Numbered from the stretch's first letter, positions 10,064 through 20,305 are shown. The stretch is DNA of 64,000 nucleotides from Roseiarcus fermentans (GCF_003315135.1 NZ_QNRK01000003.1:1-64000), one strand, 5' to 3'. A program made the numbers and translations. The notes: generated by a model not told the origin, from the sequence alone.

Positions 10064-11563
10064 ATGAGCGCCGCGGTCAAGATTTCCTTTGGTCCCCTGG
10101 CCGCGCCCAAGGGCGGAGCGTTGGTGGTCTTCGTCGGGGCCGACATGAAGCCCTCGGCCGCGGTCGCGGCGCAGGCCGGCGACCTCGAGCCGCTGATCCG
10201 CGCGGCTGCGAAGGCCGTCAGTTTCAAGGGCGCCCAGCGCACGGCGCTCGACATCCTGGCGCCCGCGGGCGTCGAGGCGGCGCGTCTGATCGTGGTCGGC
10301 GTCGCTCCCGCCAAGGACAACGCCGCGCTGGACTTCGTGATGCTGGGCGGATTCGTGTTCGGGAAAGCCTCGGGCGCGACCCGGGTCGAGGTCGCCTTCG
10401 ATGGGCCGGCGGGCGCGTGGGACGCGGCGGCGGAGGCCGATTTCGCCTTGGGCCTGCGGCTGCGCGGCTACAAGTTCGACAAATACAAGACCCGGAAGAA
10501 GGAGCCCGACGAGGACGACGCCGGCCCGCCGGAATTCGTGCTCGGCTCGGGGCACGCCGCGGCGGCGCGTGCGGCGGCGCACGACCGATTCGCGGTCGCC
10601 GACGGCGTCGAACTGGCGCGCAACCTCGTGAACGAGCCGCCGAACGTGCTGTTTCCGACGGAGTTCGCCGACCGGGCGAAAGCGCTCGAGAAGCTCGGGG
10701 TCGAAGTCGGCGTCCTCGACGAGAAGGAAATGGCGCGACTCGGCATGCACGCCCTGCTCGGGGTCGGGCGCGGGTCGTCGCGCGACAGCCGGCTCGTCAC
10801 CCTGCGCTGGAACGGCGCGCGCGCCAAGCGCGGCAAGCCGGTCGCGGTGATCGGCAAGGGGGTGTGCTTCGACTCGGGCGGCATTTCGATCAAGCCGGCG
10901 GCCGGAATGGAGGACATGAAGGGCGACATGGGAGGCGCGGCCTGCGTCGTCGGCCTCATGCACGCGCTGGCGGCCCGCAAGGCCAAGGTCAACGTCGTCG
11001 GCGTCGTCGGTCTGGTCGAAAACATGCCCGACGGCGACGCGATTCGTCCGGGCGACATCCTCACCTCGATGTCGGGGCAGACGATCGAGATCATCAACAC
11101 CGACGCCGAGGGGCGCCTGGTGCTGTCGGACGCCCTTTTTTACACCGAACAGACGTTCAAGCCGCGCGTGATGATCGACCTCGCGACGCTGACCGGGGCG
11201 ATCATGGTGGCGCTGGGCGCCGAATACGCCGGCCTGTTCGCCAACAACGACGAACTCGCTCAGGCGATCGCGGCGGCGGGCGAGGCGACCGGAGAAAAAG
11301 TCTGGCGCATGCCGCTCGCCAAGGCCTACGACAAGCTGATCGATTCCAAGATCGCGGACATGAAGAACACCGGCGGGCGGCACGGCGGCTCGATCACCGC
11401 GGCCCAGTTTTTGCAACGCTTTGTTAAGGATACCCCGTGGGCGCACATCGACGTCGCGGGCGTCGCCATGGGTTCGCCATCCTCTGACATCAATTCGTCC
11501 TGGGGATCGGGCTGGGGCGTACGCCTGTTGAACCGTCTCATCGCCGACGCCTACGAAGATTAG
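10064..11563 (+). CDS. pepA: leucyl (cytosol) aminopeptidase
   Basis: A 499-residue M17 aminopeptidase that removes N-terminal residues from peptides as a two-metal hexamer in the cytoplasm. The signature [14 protein letters not shown] is intact, and [28 protein letters not shown] supplies the metal- and substrate-binding Lys, Asp and Arg contexts. The N-terminal macro-like domain covers about residues 1-160. I took the ATG at 10064, which gives the family's usual length; the frame is open from 9944. Followed 36 bases later by a small exported protein and then holC. A pepA-holC neighbourhood is common in proteobacteria. Confidence 0.95.
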   Translation: MSAAVKISFGPLAAPKGGALVVFVGADMKPSAAVAAQAGDLEPLIRAAAKAVSFKGAQRTALDILAPAGVEAARLIVVGVAPAKDNAALDFVMLGGFVFGKASGATRVEVAFDGPAGAWDAAAEADFALGLRLRGYKFDKYKTRKKEPDEDDAGPPEFVLGSGHAAAARAAAHDRFAVADGVELARNLVNEPPNVLFPTEFADRAKALEKLGVEVGVLDEKEMARLGMHALLGVGRGSSRDSRLVTLRWNGARAKRGKPVAVIGKGVCFDSGGISIKPAAGMEDMKGDMGGAACVVGLMHALAARKAKVNVVGVVGLVENMPDGDAIRPGDILTSMSGQTIEIINTDAEGRLVLSDALFYTEQTFKPRVMIDLATLTGAIMVALGAEYAGLFANNDELAQAIAAAGEATGEKVWRMPLAKAYDKLIDSKIADMKNTGGRHGGSITAAQFLQRFVKDTPWAHIDVAGVAMGSPSSDINSSWGSGWGVRLLNRLIADAYED

Positions 11564-11599
11564 AGCCGCTGTGCGGACCAGGGGCTGGGAGAGATCAGG

Positions 11600-12136
11600 A
11601 TGGGGCTTCGTTCGACGGTCTTGGCGCTCGCGCTCGCCGCCGCGTGCGCCGGCGCGCAGCCGGCCTGGGCGCTCTCGGGCTGCGACGCCTTCACCGCCGC
11701 GCTCCGGACCGGGGCGAGCGACATGGGCGTGGAGTTCTCGCGCGCGATCGTCGTCTCCCGCTCGCGCTCCGACGCCAGCGTCTACGACGTGACGACCAAG
11801 GTCGACGTCGATGCGACGCTCAGTTGCCGCGGCGACGAGCTCGTCCGCTTCGAGGCGCGCGTCGGCGAACCGGCCAAGGCGCGCACGTCCACCAATTTCG
11901 AGCGCTTCCAGATCGCCGCGCTGAAGGCCGCGCTCGGCTGGGACGCGGCGAAGAGCCGCGGCGTCCTCAAGGGGATGAGCGGCGACGCGCGTGAGTTCCG
12001 CGACGCGTCGCGCGAGCGCGGCGACGTCTATGTCGCCGGCAAGACCGAGGAGCACGTGCCGGGCAACGTGTCGCTCGGCATGATGGCGACCGATTCCGAT
12101 CGGACCTTCGTGATCGTCGGCCCGGCCGGCGAATGA
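11600..12136 (+). CDS. exported hypothetical protein
   Basis: A 178-residue protein with a clear Sec signal peptide: hydrophobic LALALAAACAGAQPAWA with cleavage after the Ala around residue 25. The mature part is mixed alpha/beta with two Cys residues (GCDAF and LSCRG) that could form a disulfide. I recognise no family. A GGGAGAG ribosome-binding site precedes the ATG. It sits between pepA and holC on the same strand (36-base and 16-base gaps), so it is probably cotranscribed, but nothing links it functionally to either. Confidence 0.7.
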   Translation: MGLRSTVLALALAAACAGAQPAWALSGCDAFTAALRTGASDMGVEFSRAIVVSRSRSDASVYDVTTKVDVDATLSCRGDELVRFEARVGEPAKARTSTNFERFQIAALKAALGWDAAKSRGVLKGMSGDAREFRDASRERGDVYVAGKTEEHVPGNVSLGMMATDSDRTFVIVGPAGE

Positions 12137-12152
12137 CGCGCAGGCGGCCGAT

Positions 12153-12605
12153 GTGAGCGAAGTCCGCTTCCATCATTGCGAACGCCGCCGCGTCGACCAG
12201 GCGCTGCCGGACCTCGTGGCGCGGCTTTACGCCGAAGGCCGGCGTGTCGTCGTCCGGGCGCCCTCGGCGGAGATGGTTCAGGCGCTCAACGACCGGCTGT
12301 GGACCTGGGACGAGGCGAGCTTCCTGCCGCACGGCGCGGCCGGCGACGGCGATCCGGCGACCCAACCCGTGTTCCTCACCGACACGCTCGGCAATCCGAA
12401 CGCCGCGACCGTGCTTGTCCTGCTCGCCGGCGCGGAAACGAGCCCCGGCGACGACGCCTTCGACACCGCGATCCGCCTGTTCGACGGTCGCGACGAGGAG
12501 GCGCTCGGCGAGGCGCGGCGCGCGTGGAAGCGGCTCAGGGACGCAGGGCTTTCGCCCAGCTACTGGCGCGAGGGCGAGGACGGAGGCTGGGACAAGGCGC
12601 GGTGA
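12153..12605 (+). CDS. holC: DNA polymerase III subunit chi
   Basis: A 150-residue HolC protein. The chi subunit links the clamp loader (through psi, where present) to SSB during replication. The N-terminal [20 protein letters not shown], the central [13 protein letters not shown] and the PVFLTD and VLVLLAGAE strands are the family pattern. Start is GTG at 12153 with AGGCGG upstream. As in other alphaproteobacteria it lies downstream of pepA. Confidence 0.9.
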   Translation: MSEVRFHHCERRRVDQALPDLVARLYAEGRRVVVRAPSAEMVQALNDRLWTWDEASFLPHGAAGDGDPATQPVFLTDTLGNPNAATVLVLLAGAETSPGDDAFDTAIRLFDGRDEEALGEARRAWKRLRDAGLSPSYWREGEDGGWDKAR

Positions 12606-12871
12606 GCGAGGCCCGGGGGGACGGACGTCGAGCGGCGCTTTGCGGCGAAGGTTTCGGTATGATCGCGTCGTCTCCCTCTCACCAGCGTCGAGGAGCGCTC
12701 ATGTACGAGGGGGCGTCGCGCCCGGTCGCCGCTGCGTCCGGGGTCATTCGTCAGCCCGCCGCTCCGCGAAGACCCCCTCACCCCGATTTCCCAAATCGCC
12801 CGACTTGTCCTATTGCGTCCCGTTCAGGAATCGGGGCGTTCCGCGCCCCGCGCCGGAGGCGCTGGAAACCC

Positions 12872-14287
12872 ATGAAACTGCCGAACGAGGTCGGGCCCAT
12901 CCATTTCGTCGGCATCGGCGGAATCGGCATGTCCGGAATCGCGGAGGTGCTGATCAATCTCGGCCACGCCGTCCAGGGCTCCGACGCCAGCGACAACGCC
13001 AACGTCAAGCGGCTGCGCGAGCGCGGCGCGAAGGTGTTCGTCGGCCACGACGCGCAAAACCTCGGCGCCGCCGCCGTGGTCGTGGTGTCGACCGCGATCC
13101 GGCGCGACAACCCGGAGCTCGCGGCGGCGCGGGCGAAACGCATTCCGGTCGTCCGCCGCGCCGAGATGCTCGCCGAACTCATGCGCCTGAAGAGTTGCGT
13201 CGCGGTCGCCGGCACCCACGGCAAGACCACCACCACCTCGCTGGTCGCGACGCTGCTCGACGCCGCCGGACTCGACCCGACCGTCATCAACGGCGGCATC
13301 ATCAACGCCTACGGAACCAACGCCCGCCTCGGCGGCGGCGACTGGATGGTGGTCGAGGCCGACGAAAGCGACGGCACGTTCCTGAAACTGCCGGCGGACG
13401 TGGCGATCGTCACCAACATCGATCCCGAGCACCTCGACCATTTCAAGACCTTCGAGGCGATCAAGGACGCCTTCACCGCGCTGATCGAGAACCTGCCGTT
13501 CTACGGCTTCGCCGTGATGTGCCTCGACCATCCGACGGTGCAGGAGCTGGTCGGCAAGATCGAGGACCGCCGCGTGTTCACCTATGGCGAGAACCCGCAG
13601 GCCGACGTCCGCCTGCTCGACGTCGAGCCGGACGGCGGCGTCACCCGGTTCGCCGTGCTGATCCGCGAGCGCGCGACCGGCCGGGCGACCTACATCGACA
13701 ATCTGGCGCTGCCGATGCCGGGCCGCCACAACGCCCTCAACGCCACCGCGGCGATCGCGGTCGCGCACCGGCTCGGCGCCTCGGTCGACGTCATCCGCAA
13801 GGCGATCGCGGGCTTTGGCGGGGTCAAGCGGCGCTTCACCCGCACCGGTACATGGAACGACGTCGCGATCTACGACGATTACGGCCACCACCCGGTCGAG
13901 ATCGCGGCGGTGCTCAAGGCCGCGCGCACCGCGACCGCGGGCCAGGTGATCGCGATCATGCAGCCGCACCGCTTCACCCGGCTGGCGTCGCTGTTCGACG
14001 CCTTCGCCACCTGCTTCAACGACGCCGACTGCGTTCTGATCGCCGACGTCTATCCAGCGGGGGAGGCCCCGATTCCCGGCGTCGACAAGGCGCGTCTCGC
14101 CGCCGCCATCGCCGCCCACGGCCATCGCCACGCGCTCGCCCTGCCCGGCCCGGAGTCGATCGCCCCCCGCGTGCGCGAGCTGGCGCGGCCCGGCGACATC
14201 GTCGTCTTCCTCGGCGCCGGCACGGTGACGCAATGGGCCTACGCGCTGCCCGGCGAACTCGCCGAACTCGACAGGAGCGCCGCATGA
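12872..14287 (+). CDS. murC: UDP-N-acetylmuramate--L-alanine ligase
   Basis: MurC (471 residues) adds L-Ala to UDP-MurNAc, the first cytoplasmic peptide step of peptidoglycan synthesis. The N-terminal Rossmann segment ([17 protein letters not shown]), the ATP-binding [10 protein letters not shown] loop, the ADESDGTF segment and the C-terminal [11 protein letters not shown] are all present. The start at 12872 has GGAAA and, slightly further, GGAGG upstream. The preceding 266 bases after holC hold no gene I can support and presumably carry its promoter. Overlaps the next gene by ATGA. Confidence 0.96.
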   Translation: MKLPNEVGPIHFVGIGGIGMSGIAEVLINLGHAVQGSDASDNANVKRLRERGAKVFVGHDAQNLGAAAVVVVSTAIRRDNPELAAARAKRIPVVRRAEMLAELMRLKSCVAVAGTHGKTTTTSLVATLLDAAGLDPTVINGGIINAYGTNARLGGGDWMVVEADESDGTFLKLPADVAIVTNIDPEHLDHFKTFEAIKDAFTALIENLPFYGFAVMCLDHPTVQELVGKIEDRRVFTYGENPQADVRLLDVEPDGGVTRFAVLIRERATGRATYIDNLALPMPGRHNALNATAAIAVAHRLGASVDVIRKAIAGFGGVKRRFTRTGTWNDVAIYDDYGHHPVEIAAVLKAARTATAGQVIAIMQPHRFTRLASLFDAFATCFNDADCVLIADVYPAGEAPIPGVDKARLAAAIAAHGHRHALALPGPESIAPRVRELARPGDIVVFLGAGTVTQWAYALPGELAELDRSAA

Positions 14288-14982
14288 CCAAGACCGCCGT
14301 CGCGATCCGCCACGTCGCGTTCGAGGACGCCGGCGTCTGGCGCGAGCCGCTCGCCGAGGCCGGCTACGACCTCTCCTATGTCGAGGCCGGCGTCGACGCC
14401 CTCGCCGACGCCGCCCGCGCCGCGGACCTCGTGATCGTGCTCGGCGGCCCGATCGGCGTCTACGAGACCGACGCCTATCCGTTTCTCGTCGACGAGATCG
14501 CGGTCGTTCGCCGCCGCCTCGAGGCGGGGGCGCCGATCGTCGGCGTCTGTCTCGGCGCGCAACTGATGGCGGTCGCGCTCGGCGCGCGCGTCGCCCCCGG
14601 CCCGGGCAAGGAGATCGGCTACGCGCCGGTGGCGCTCGCCGACGCCGGCCGCGCCTCCCCGCTGGCGCGCCTCGACGGCCTGCCCGTGCTCCACTGGCAC
14701 GGCGACGCCTGCGAACTGCCGCCCGGCGCTTTGCTGCTCGCCTCCACCCCCTTGGGTCCCGTCCAGGCCTTCAGCCGCGGGCCCCGCGCGCTCGCGCTTC
14801 AGTTCCACGTCGAGGCCGATCCGCATCGGATCGAGCAATGGCTGATCGGCCACGCGGCCGAACTCGCCGCGGCCGGCCTCGATCCGCGCGCCCTGCGCGC
14901 CGACGCGCTGCGTCACGGGGAAGCGACGGCGGCGGCGGGCCGCGCGCTCCTCGCCGAATGGCTCGGGACCTCGGCGCCATGA
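14284..14982 (+). CDS. class I glutamine amidotransferase (GMP synthase-like)
   Basis: A 232-residue stand-alone class I amidotransferase domain. The nucleophile Cys89 lies in [17 protein letters not shown] and [11 protein letters not shown] supply the conserved His contexts, and a Glu follows the second His. Proteins of this type hydrolyse glutamine or act on related gamma-glutamyl substrates. It overlaps murC by ATGA and murB by ATGA, so three genes are translationally coupled. That placement inside a cell-wall operon is unusual, but I see no motif tying it to peptidoglycan. GatD-type lipid II amidation enzymes are a different, MurT-linked family, and no MurT is here. Confidence 0.85.
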   Translation: MTKTAVAIRHVAFEDAGVWREPLAEAGYDLSYVEAGVDALADAARAADLVIVLGGPIGVYETDAYPFLVDEIAVVRRRLEAGAPIVGVCLGAQLMAVALGARVAPGPGKEIGYAPVALADAGRASPLARLDGLPVLHWHGDACELPPGALLLASTPLGPVQAFSRGPRALALQFHVEADPHRIEQWLIGHAAELAAAGLDPRALRADALRHGEATAAAGRALLAEWLGTSAP

Positions 14983-15890
14983 GTTTCGCCGCGGCGATCC
15001 GGTCGGCGGCCGGGGCGGCGCGCGGGCGCGTGACCTATGACGCGCCGCTCGCGCCGCTGACCTGGTTCCGCGTCGGCGGCGCGGCCGACGCCCTGTTCTC
15101 GCCGGCCGACGAGGACGACCTCGCGGCTTTCCTCGGCGCCCTGCCGCGCGAGGTCCCGGTCACAGTCGTCGGTCTCGGCTCGAATCTGATCGTGCGCGAC
15201 GGCGGGATCGCGGGCGTCGTCGTCCGGCTCGGCGGGCGGGCGTTCAATGCGATCGAGGTGACGGCGGATCATTCGCTGGTCGCCGGGGCCGCGGCGCCCG
15301 ACGCCTTCGTCGCCAAGGCCGCCGCGACCGCCGGCGTCGGCGGCCTCGCCTTCCTGCGCGGCGTTCCCGGGGCGATCGGCGGCGCGCTGAAAATGAACGC
15401 CGGCGCCCACGGCGGCGAAATCTCCGACGCGCTCGTCGAAGCGCGCGGCCTCGACCGGACCGGCGCCGTCCGCATTTTGTCCAACGCCGACATGGGCTAC
15501 TCCTACCGCCATTCCTCGGCCCCCGACGACGTGATTTTCACCCGCGCGACGCTGCGTGGACGGCCGGGCGACCCGGACGCCATTCTGGCCGAGATGGAGC
15601 GGATCACCCGCGTCCGCGAGGCGTCGCAGCCGATCCGGGAAAAGACCGGCGGCTCGACCTTCAAGAACCCGCCCGGCGCGAGCGCCTGGGAGCTGATCGA
15701 CAAGGCGGGCTGCCGCGGGCTGGTGGTGGGCGACGCGCAGGTGTCGACGATGCACTGCAATTTTTTGATCAATCGCGGCGGCGCCACGGCCGCCGACCTC
15801 GAGGCGCTCGGCGAAGCGGTGCGCCGGCGCGTGCTCGAGACCAGCGGCGTGACGCTGGAATGGGAGATCAAGCGGATCGGGCGGCGGTAG
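14979..15890 (+). CDS. murB: UDP-N-acetylenolpyruvoylglucosamine reductase
   Basis: MurB (303 residues) is the FAD-dependent enzyme that makes UDP-MurNAc from the enolpyruvyl intermediate. FAD-domain motifs are [20 protein letters not shown] and [19 protein letters not shown]. The catalytic Ser is in TGGSTFKNP, followed by [10 protein letters not shown]. Short type I/II architecture without the C-terminal insertion of enterobacterial MurB. The ATG overlaps the stop of the amidotransferase gene. It ends just before a long inverted repeat. Confidence 0.95.
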   Translation: MSFAAAIRSAAGAARGRVTYDAPLAPLTWFRVGGAADALFSPADEDDLAAFLGALPREVPVTVVGLGSNLIVRDGGIAGVVVRLGGRAFNAIEVTADHSLVAGAAAPDAFVAKAAATAGVGGLAFLRGVPGAIGGALKMNAGAHGGEISDALVEARGLDRTGAVRILSNADMGYSYRHSSAPDDVIFTRATLRGRPGDPDAILAEMERITRVREASQPIREKTGGSTFKNPPGASAWELIDKAGCRGLVVGDAQVSTMHCNFLINRGGATAADLEALGEAVRRRVLETSGVTLEWEIKRIGRR

Positions 15891-15893
15891 GAA

Positions 15894-15956
15894 TTCACCA
15901 CCAAGGACACGAAGGGGCGCTAAGTCTTCGTGTCTCTTCGTGTCCTTGGTGGTGAA
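15894..15956. repeat. long perfect inverted repeat between convergent genes
   Basis: Two perfectly complementary 21-base arms (15894-15914 and 15936-15956) are separated by 21 bases. The arm core reads CACCACCAAGGACACGAAG, and the loop contains another CTTCGTGTCT copy, so alternative foldings are possible. It fills almost the whole gap between the convergent murB and crotonase stops. Placement suggests a bidirectional transcription barrier, but there is no T-run, and this core resembles short repeats I have seen scattered in other bacterial genomes. Base composition is lower in GC than its surroundings. Confidence 0.85.
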
Positions 15957-15962
15957 GAAACC

Positions 15963-16787
15963 TTACTCCGGATCGACGAAGTTCGGCGCCCGCCGCTCGA
16001 GCCCCGCCCGCACCGCCTCGACCTGATTGGGCGCGCCGATGATCCTCGCCTGCTCGCGCGATTCGGCGAGAAGAAGGGCCGCCGCATCGAGGTCGGCGGA
16101 AGCGTTGAGCAGGCGTTTGAGCGCCCGCACCGCGTCGGGGCTCTTCTCCGCGATCGCGCGCGCGGTCCTGCGCGCGGCCTCCAGCGGGTCGGCGTGAACG
16201 GCGGTGACGAAGCCGTAGCGGAACGCCTCCTCGCCCGAAAACTGCCGGCCGGTGAAGGCGAGCTCGCGGATCACGTCGCCAGACGCGAGTTCCCGCATCA
16301 GCGCGATCCCGCCCATGTCGGGCACGAGACCCCACTTGATCTCGAGAATGGCCAACTTCGTGTCCGGCGCCGCGTAGCGCACGTCGGCGCCGAGGGCGAT
16401 CTGAAACCCGCCGCCGAACGCGACGCCATGCAGCGCCGCGATCACCGGAACCGGCAGCGCCCGCCACGCGAACGCCGCCTGCTGCGCCAGATTGGCGATC
16501 CCATGGCTGCGCGCCTCGAGGTCGGCGGTGAGGGTCTCGCCGCCGCCCGCGGCCATGGCGGCGAAACTGGCCATGTCGAGCCCGGCCGAGAAGGTGCGCC
16601 CCGCGCCGTGCAGCACGACGGCGCGAAGGCCTCGCGCCCGCGTCAGGCGCTCGCCGGCCAGGGCCAGCGCCTCGAACATCGCCGAATCGAGCGCGTTGAG
16701 CTTGTCGGGCCGGTCGAGCCGCGCCTCGGCCACGCCGTCGGCGAACGTCAGCGTCACCCGGCCGGCGATGGTCTCGCTTTCGATCAT
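15963..16787 (-). CDS. enoyl-CoA hydratase/isomerase (crotonase) family protein
   Basis: A 274-residue crotonase. Visible are RLDRPDKLNALDSAMFEAL, the oxyanion-hole segments AGRTFSAGLDM and LHGVAFGGGFQIALGADVR, and EIKWGLVPDMGG. The Glu of EIKWGL sits where one catalytic acid is expected, and DMGG replaces the commoner P-G-G context, so hydratase activity on a standard acyl-CoA is not certain. The ATG at 16787 overlaps the stop of the upstream sensor gene (ATGA); an alternative ATG at 16814 lies inside that gene. Coupling to a sensor kinase is an odd context for a crotonase. Confidence 0.85.
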   Translation of the reverse strand: MIESETIAGRVTLTFADGVAEARLDRPDKLNALDSAMFEALALAGERLTRARGLRAVVLHGAGRTFSAGLDMASFAAMAAGGGETLTADLEARSHGIANLAQQAAFAWRALPVPVIAALHGVAFGGGFQIALGADVRYAAPDTKLAILEIKWGLVPDMGGIALMRELASGDVIRELAFTGRQFSGEEAFRYGFVTAVHADPLEAARRTARAIAEKSPDAVRALKRLLNASADLDAAALLLAESREQARIIGAPNQVEAVRAGLERRAPNFVDPE

Positions 16788-19700
16788 GGCGAACCCCGTC
16801 GATCGTTCATCCATTTGTCCTCCGAGACGAGCGTCTTGATCTGCTGATATCGGATCGGCTTCGTCAGAATCCTGTCCATCCCCGCGATCAGGAAGTCTTC
16901 GTGGTCCTTGGGCGTGGTGTTGGCCGTCAGTCCGACGATCGGCGCCCGGCCCGCCCTGCCGGGCAACTTCCTGATCTCGCGGGTGGCCGACACGCCGTCG
17001 AGTTCCGGCATCATCACATCCATCAGCACCAGATCGTACGGGCGTTCCCGCATGGCTGCGACCGCCTCGAGCCCGTTGCCGACCAGATCGACCCGCGCTC
17101 CGGCCTTCTCGAGAAAGGCGCTGATCACCATCTGATTGGCCGGATTGTCTTCGGCGACCAGAACGCGGATCTTCACGGCAGGCGACCCCGGCGTCGACGA
17201 CGGCGGCTCCGCGGCGGCGGGGGCCGCGATCGTCGGCTGGCTCCGGGACAGAGCCCGCGCGAGCAGGTTGCGACGAATCGGCCGGGCCAGGACCACGTCG
17301 AACAGGGCCTCCGACGCCATCCGCTCGGCGGGCGTGAGGTCGTCTGTGGTCGTGAGGATCAGGCGCAGCCGCGGATAGCCCGCCCCCGCGCCGATCGCCC
17401 GCGCCAGGCCGTCGGCGTCGAACTCCGGCGCCGCGCCATGAATCAGGGCCGCGTCGAACGGCGCGCCGTCGGCTGCGGCCCGTTGCAGCGTCGACACGGC
17501 GTCCCCGGAATCGCTCACGATGTCGACCCGCGCGCCGAACTCCGCAACCTGCAGGCCAACCGCGCTCCGGTCGGCGTCCCCGGCGTCGACAATCAGAACG
17601 CGCTGCCCATCGAGACGGTCGTCGTCCCTGGCGGGCGCGCTCGAGATCTTGAACCGGCTCGTGAACCGGAACGTCGAGCCCTGGCCGGGCGCGCTTTCCG
17701 CGCTGATCGTCCCGCCCATGCGGCCGACGAGGGTCCTGCAAATGGCGAGGCCCAGCCCGGTGCCGCCGAACCGCCGGGAAATCGAACTGTCGACCTGGGT
17801 GAACAGCTGGAAGAGGAGCGGCAGATTCTCGGGCGCGATCCCGATGCCGGTGTCCCTGACCGCGAATTCGAGCAGAGCCTCGTCGCCGTCGGCGGAGACA
17901 CAGTGCGCTTCCAGGGAAACCGTGCCGGTTTCCGTGAACTTCAGCGCGTTGCCGAGAAGATTGTTCAGCACCTGGCGCAGGCGTCCGGGATCCCCGATCA
18001 GCAGCGCGGGGACGTCGGAGGAAATATACTTTGCGAGATGCAGACCTTTCGCATGGGCGCGCGGCGCGATCAGATCCAGAACTGCGCGCACAACCGTCTC
18101 CAGGTCGAAAGCGATATCCTCGAAGGCGAGCTGATCGGCCTCGATCTTGCTGTAGTCCAGCAGGTCGTTGATCAATTGCAGAAGATGGTCGCCGGCGTCG
18201 CGCAGCGTCTCCGCATATCTGCGGGAGCGAGGGTCGAGCGTTCCGTCGAGCAGGAGGCCGGCCATTCCGATGACGCCGTTCAGGGGCGTCCGCAATTCGT
18301 GGCTGATCATGGCGAGGAATTCGGCCTTGCTGCGGTTTCCAGCCTCCGCCGCGTCTCGCGAAGCCGTCAGCTCCGCGGCGAGCCGTTCCTGTTCGCGCAC
18401 TTCGCCGCGCAGCTGTTCGTTGGCTTGCGTCAGTTCGGCCCGCGCGGCTTGCAGGCCTTCGCGCGCCCCGTCGAGCCCGACGGCGGCTTTCTTCACTTCG
18501 AGCTGCATCGTGTTGAAGCTCGCGGCCATCGTGCCGAGTTCGTCGCGCGACCGCACGACCACGGGAACGATGTCGGTCTCCAGATGCGCGCCGGCGAGAT
18601 TTCCGCGCGCGAGCGAATGCATCGCCTCGGAAAACTCGCGCAGAACGCCCGACGACAGCCGGAGCGCCGCCGCGCTGACCTCGCTGGCGCTTTGGGCGAT
18701 CATGCCCGGCAGGACGATTCCCACCGTGATGGTCAGGACCGCGACCGCGACGAAGATGTCTTCGAGCGCGGCGATCAGCGCGGGTTCGCCGGGCGGGATG
18801 CGGTCCACCGCAACGAGATACCCGACCGCGTCCATGGACAGCACCAGCAACATCGCGCCGGTCAGGCTGACGTGGAGCGTCGGTCCGAAGGCCGGCAGCC
18901 CGATCCGGAGCCGATCTTCGATCTTGCGCCAGGCGAACAGAGCCGCGCCCGAATAGGCCATCACCAGGCCGAAGACGACGGTCGGCAAGCCGAACTGCTC
19001 GAAGCCGAGCAGCGTGGAGGTCAGCCAGACGAGCGCCGCGCCGACGCCCAGTTCAATCGTTCCCCGCGGCGCCTTCCAGGGTCTCGCCGCCTCCGGAGCG
19101 TCGCGGCGCAACAGCCAGACCGCGATGTTGGGCAGACAGATGCCGATCAGGTAGGTGAAGTTGGCCGCCGCGACCAGCCAGATCGGATCTCCGATCAAGA
19201 GAAACAGAACCGAAAACGCCGCCGTCAGCAGCGTCGCCGCCCAGGGCGCGTCGGTCCTCGAACGCAAGGCCAGAAAGCGCGGCAGCAGGCCGTCGTCGCT
19301 CAGTTGCGACAGCGTCCGCGCAGCGCCCGCGAGCGGCTGCATCGTGCCGTGGAACATGTTGAACATCATGAACCAGATCGCGGCCGATTTCCCCAGGGCG
19401 CCGAACAGCGGCGCAAAGGTCGGGCCGAGCGCCTGGCCGAGATCGCCGGTAAGCGGACCGGCCCCGAGGGTGCAGAACCAGACGACCGGCAAGCCGACAA
19501 AAAAGACCGCCGCCATGGCGGCGGCTGCGACCACTGCGCGGGGAACGTTTCGATTCTCGTCGATCGTTTCGGCGACGTGACAGGTCGCGGCTTCGAACGC
19601 CGGCGCGGCGAAGCCGATGAGGTACAGGCCCGCCATCATCGAGGTCACGCCGCCGAACCATCCCGGGAAGGGCATGTCGAGATGAAGACGCCCGAGCGAC

Positions 19701-20305
19701 GACCAGTCCGCGGTTCCGGCGACGACGGGCGCGATCATCGACACGAAGGCGAGGGTCGCCGACACGGTGGCGATCGGGATGCTCAGCCAGGTGACCCAAC
19801 GGATGCCCGCCAGATTCACGGCCGCGAACAGCGCGACGAGACCGCACGCGATCGCCGGAACCGGCGTCTGCGGCAGCGCCCACTGATTGATGGCGGTGGC
19901 CGAGAACAACGCGGTCAGACCGCATGTGGGCACCCAGCCCCACCAGTAACAAACGCCCGCGAGCGCCGAGAGGATGACGCTGTACGGCTTGAACGCTTCC
20001 GAGCAGGCCGCCGCGATGCCGCCGACCCGGTTCGGCGACATGAGGACGAGTTCGATCCAGCCCGGCGCCGCGGCGTAGCTCAGCAAAAGCCCGATAGCGA
20101 GAAGTATAATCGAGGCGCTTCCCTGGCCGGGGATGTCGCCCTGACCGCCAAACAGCGCCGCCACGAGAAACAGGCTCTGGTTGCTGCCGCCCATCGCAAG
20201 CGCAGCCGTGCCGATCCAGCCGATTGTGCGGGGGTGATGGCGCAGAGGCTGCGCGTCGAGGTCCGACCCGTCCTTAAGCGCTTTCGCGTCCAGAGCCTTT
20301 TGCAC
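16784..20305 (-). CDS. APC-family permease fused to a hybrid sensor histidine kinase
   Basis: A 1173-residue fusion. Residues about 20-470 are an amino acid/polyamine/organocation (APC) permease with about 12 TM helices (TIGWIGTAALAMGG, ...GFAAPAFEAATCHVAETI). A further hydrophobic pair leads to a HAMP-like linker near 530-600 (RDELGTMAASFNTM) and a coiled coil. The kinase core follows: HisKA with phospho-acceptor His669 in ISHELRTPLNGV, then N, G1 and G2 boxes (NALKFTETG, DTGIGIAPE, GTGLGLAI). Next is a degenerate receiver (RVLIVDAGDADRS... ALIHGAAPE, no phospho-Asp) and an intact receiver with Asp1096 (LVLMDVMMPELDG) and a conserved Lys (LTKPI). By analogy with transporter-sensor fusions such as CbrA, it probably senses a transported solute. 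No DNA-binding partner is adjacent. Confidence 0.92.
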   Translation of the reverse strand: MQKALDAKALKDGSDLDAQPLRHHPRTIGWIGTAALAMGGSNQSLFLVAALFGGQGDIPGQGSASIILLAIGLLLSYAAAPGWIELVLMSPNRVGGIAAACSEAFKPYSVILSALAGVCYWWGWVPTCGLTALFSATAINQWALPQTPVPAIACGLVALFAAVNLAGIRWVTWLSIPIATVSATLAFVSMIAPVVAGTADWSSLGRLHLDMPFPGWFGGVTSMMAGLYLIGFAAPAFEAATCHVAETIDENRNVPRAVVAAAAMAAVFFVGLPVVWFCTLGAGPLTGDLGQALGPTFAPLFGALGKSAAIWFMMFNMFHGTMQPLAGAARTLSQLSDDGLLPRFLALRSRTDAPWAATLLTAAFSVLFLLIGDPIWLVAAANFTYLIGICLPNIAVWLLRRDAPEAARPWKAPRGTIELGVGAALVWLTSTLLGFEQFGLPTVVFGLVMAYSGAALFAWRKIEDRLRIGLPAFGPTLHVSLTGAMLLVLSMDAVGYLVAVDRIPPGEPALIAALEDIFVAVAVLTITVGIVLPGMIAQSASEVSAAALRLSSGVLREFSEAMHSLARGNLAGAHLETDIVPVVVRSRDELGTMAASFNTMQLEVKKAAVGLDGAREGLQAARAELTQANEQLRGEVREQERLAAELTASRDAAEAGNRSKAEFLAMISHELRTPLNGVIGMAGLLLDGTLDPRSRRYAETLRDAGDHLLQLINDLLDYSKIEADQLAFEDIAFDLETVVRAVLDLIAPRAHAKGLHLAKYISSDVPALLIGDPGRLRQVLNNLLGNALKFTETGTVSLEAHCVSADGDEALLEFAVRDTGIGIAPENLPLLFQLFTQVDSSISRRFGGTGLGLAICRTLVGRMGGTISAESAPGQGSTFRFTSRFKISSAPARDDDRLDGQRVLIVDAGDADRSAVGLQVAEFGARVDIVSDSGDAVSTLQRAAADGAPFDAALIHGAAPEFDADGLARAIGAGAGYPRLRLILTTTDDLTPAERMASEALFDVVLARPIRRNLLARALSRSQPTIAAPAAAEPPSSTPGSPAVKIRVLVAEDNPANQMVISAFLEKAGARVDLVGNGLEAVAAMRERPYDLVLMDVMMPELDGVSATREIRKLPGRAGRAPIVGLTANTTPKDHEDFLIAGMDRILTKPIRYQQIKTLVSEDKWMNDRRGSP

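Noticed and set aside
14284-14982. D-alanine--D-alanine ligase expected near murB
   Set aside because: The gene between murC and murB has a Cys-His class I amidotransferase active site and no ATP-grasp motifs.
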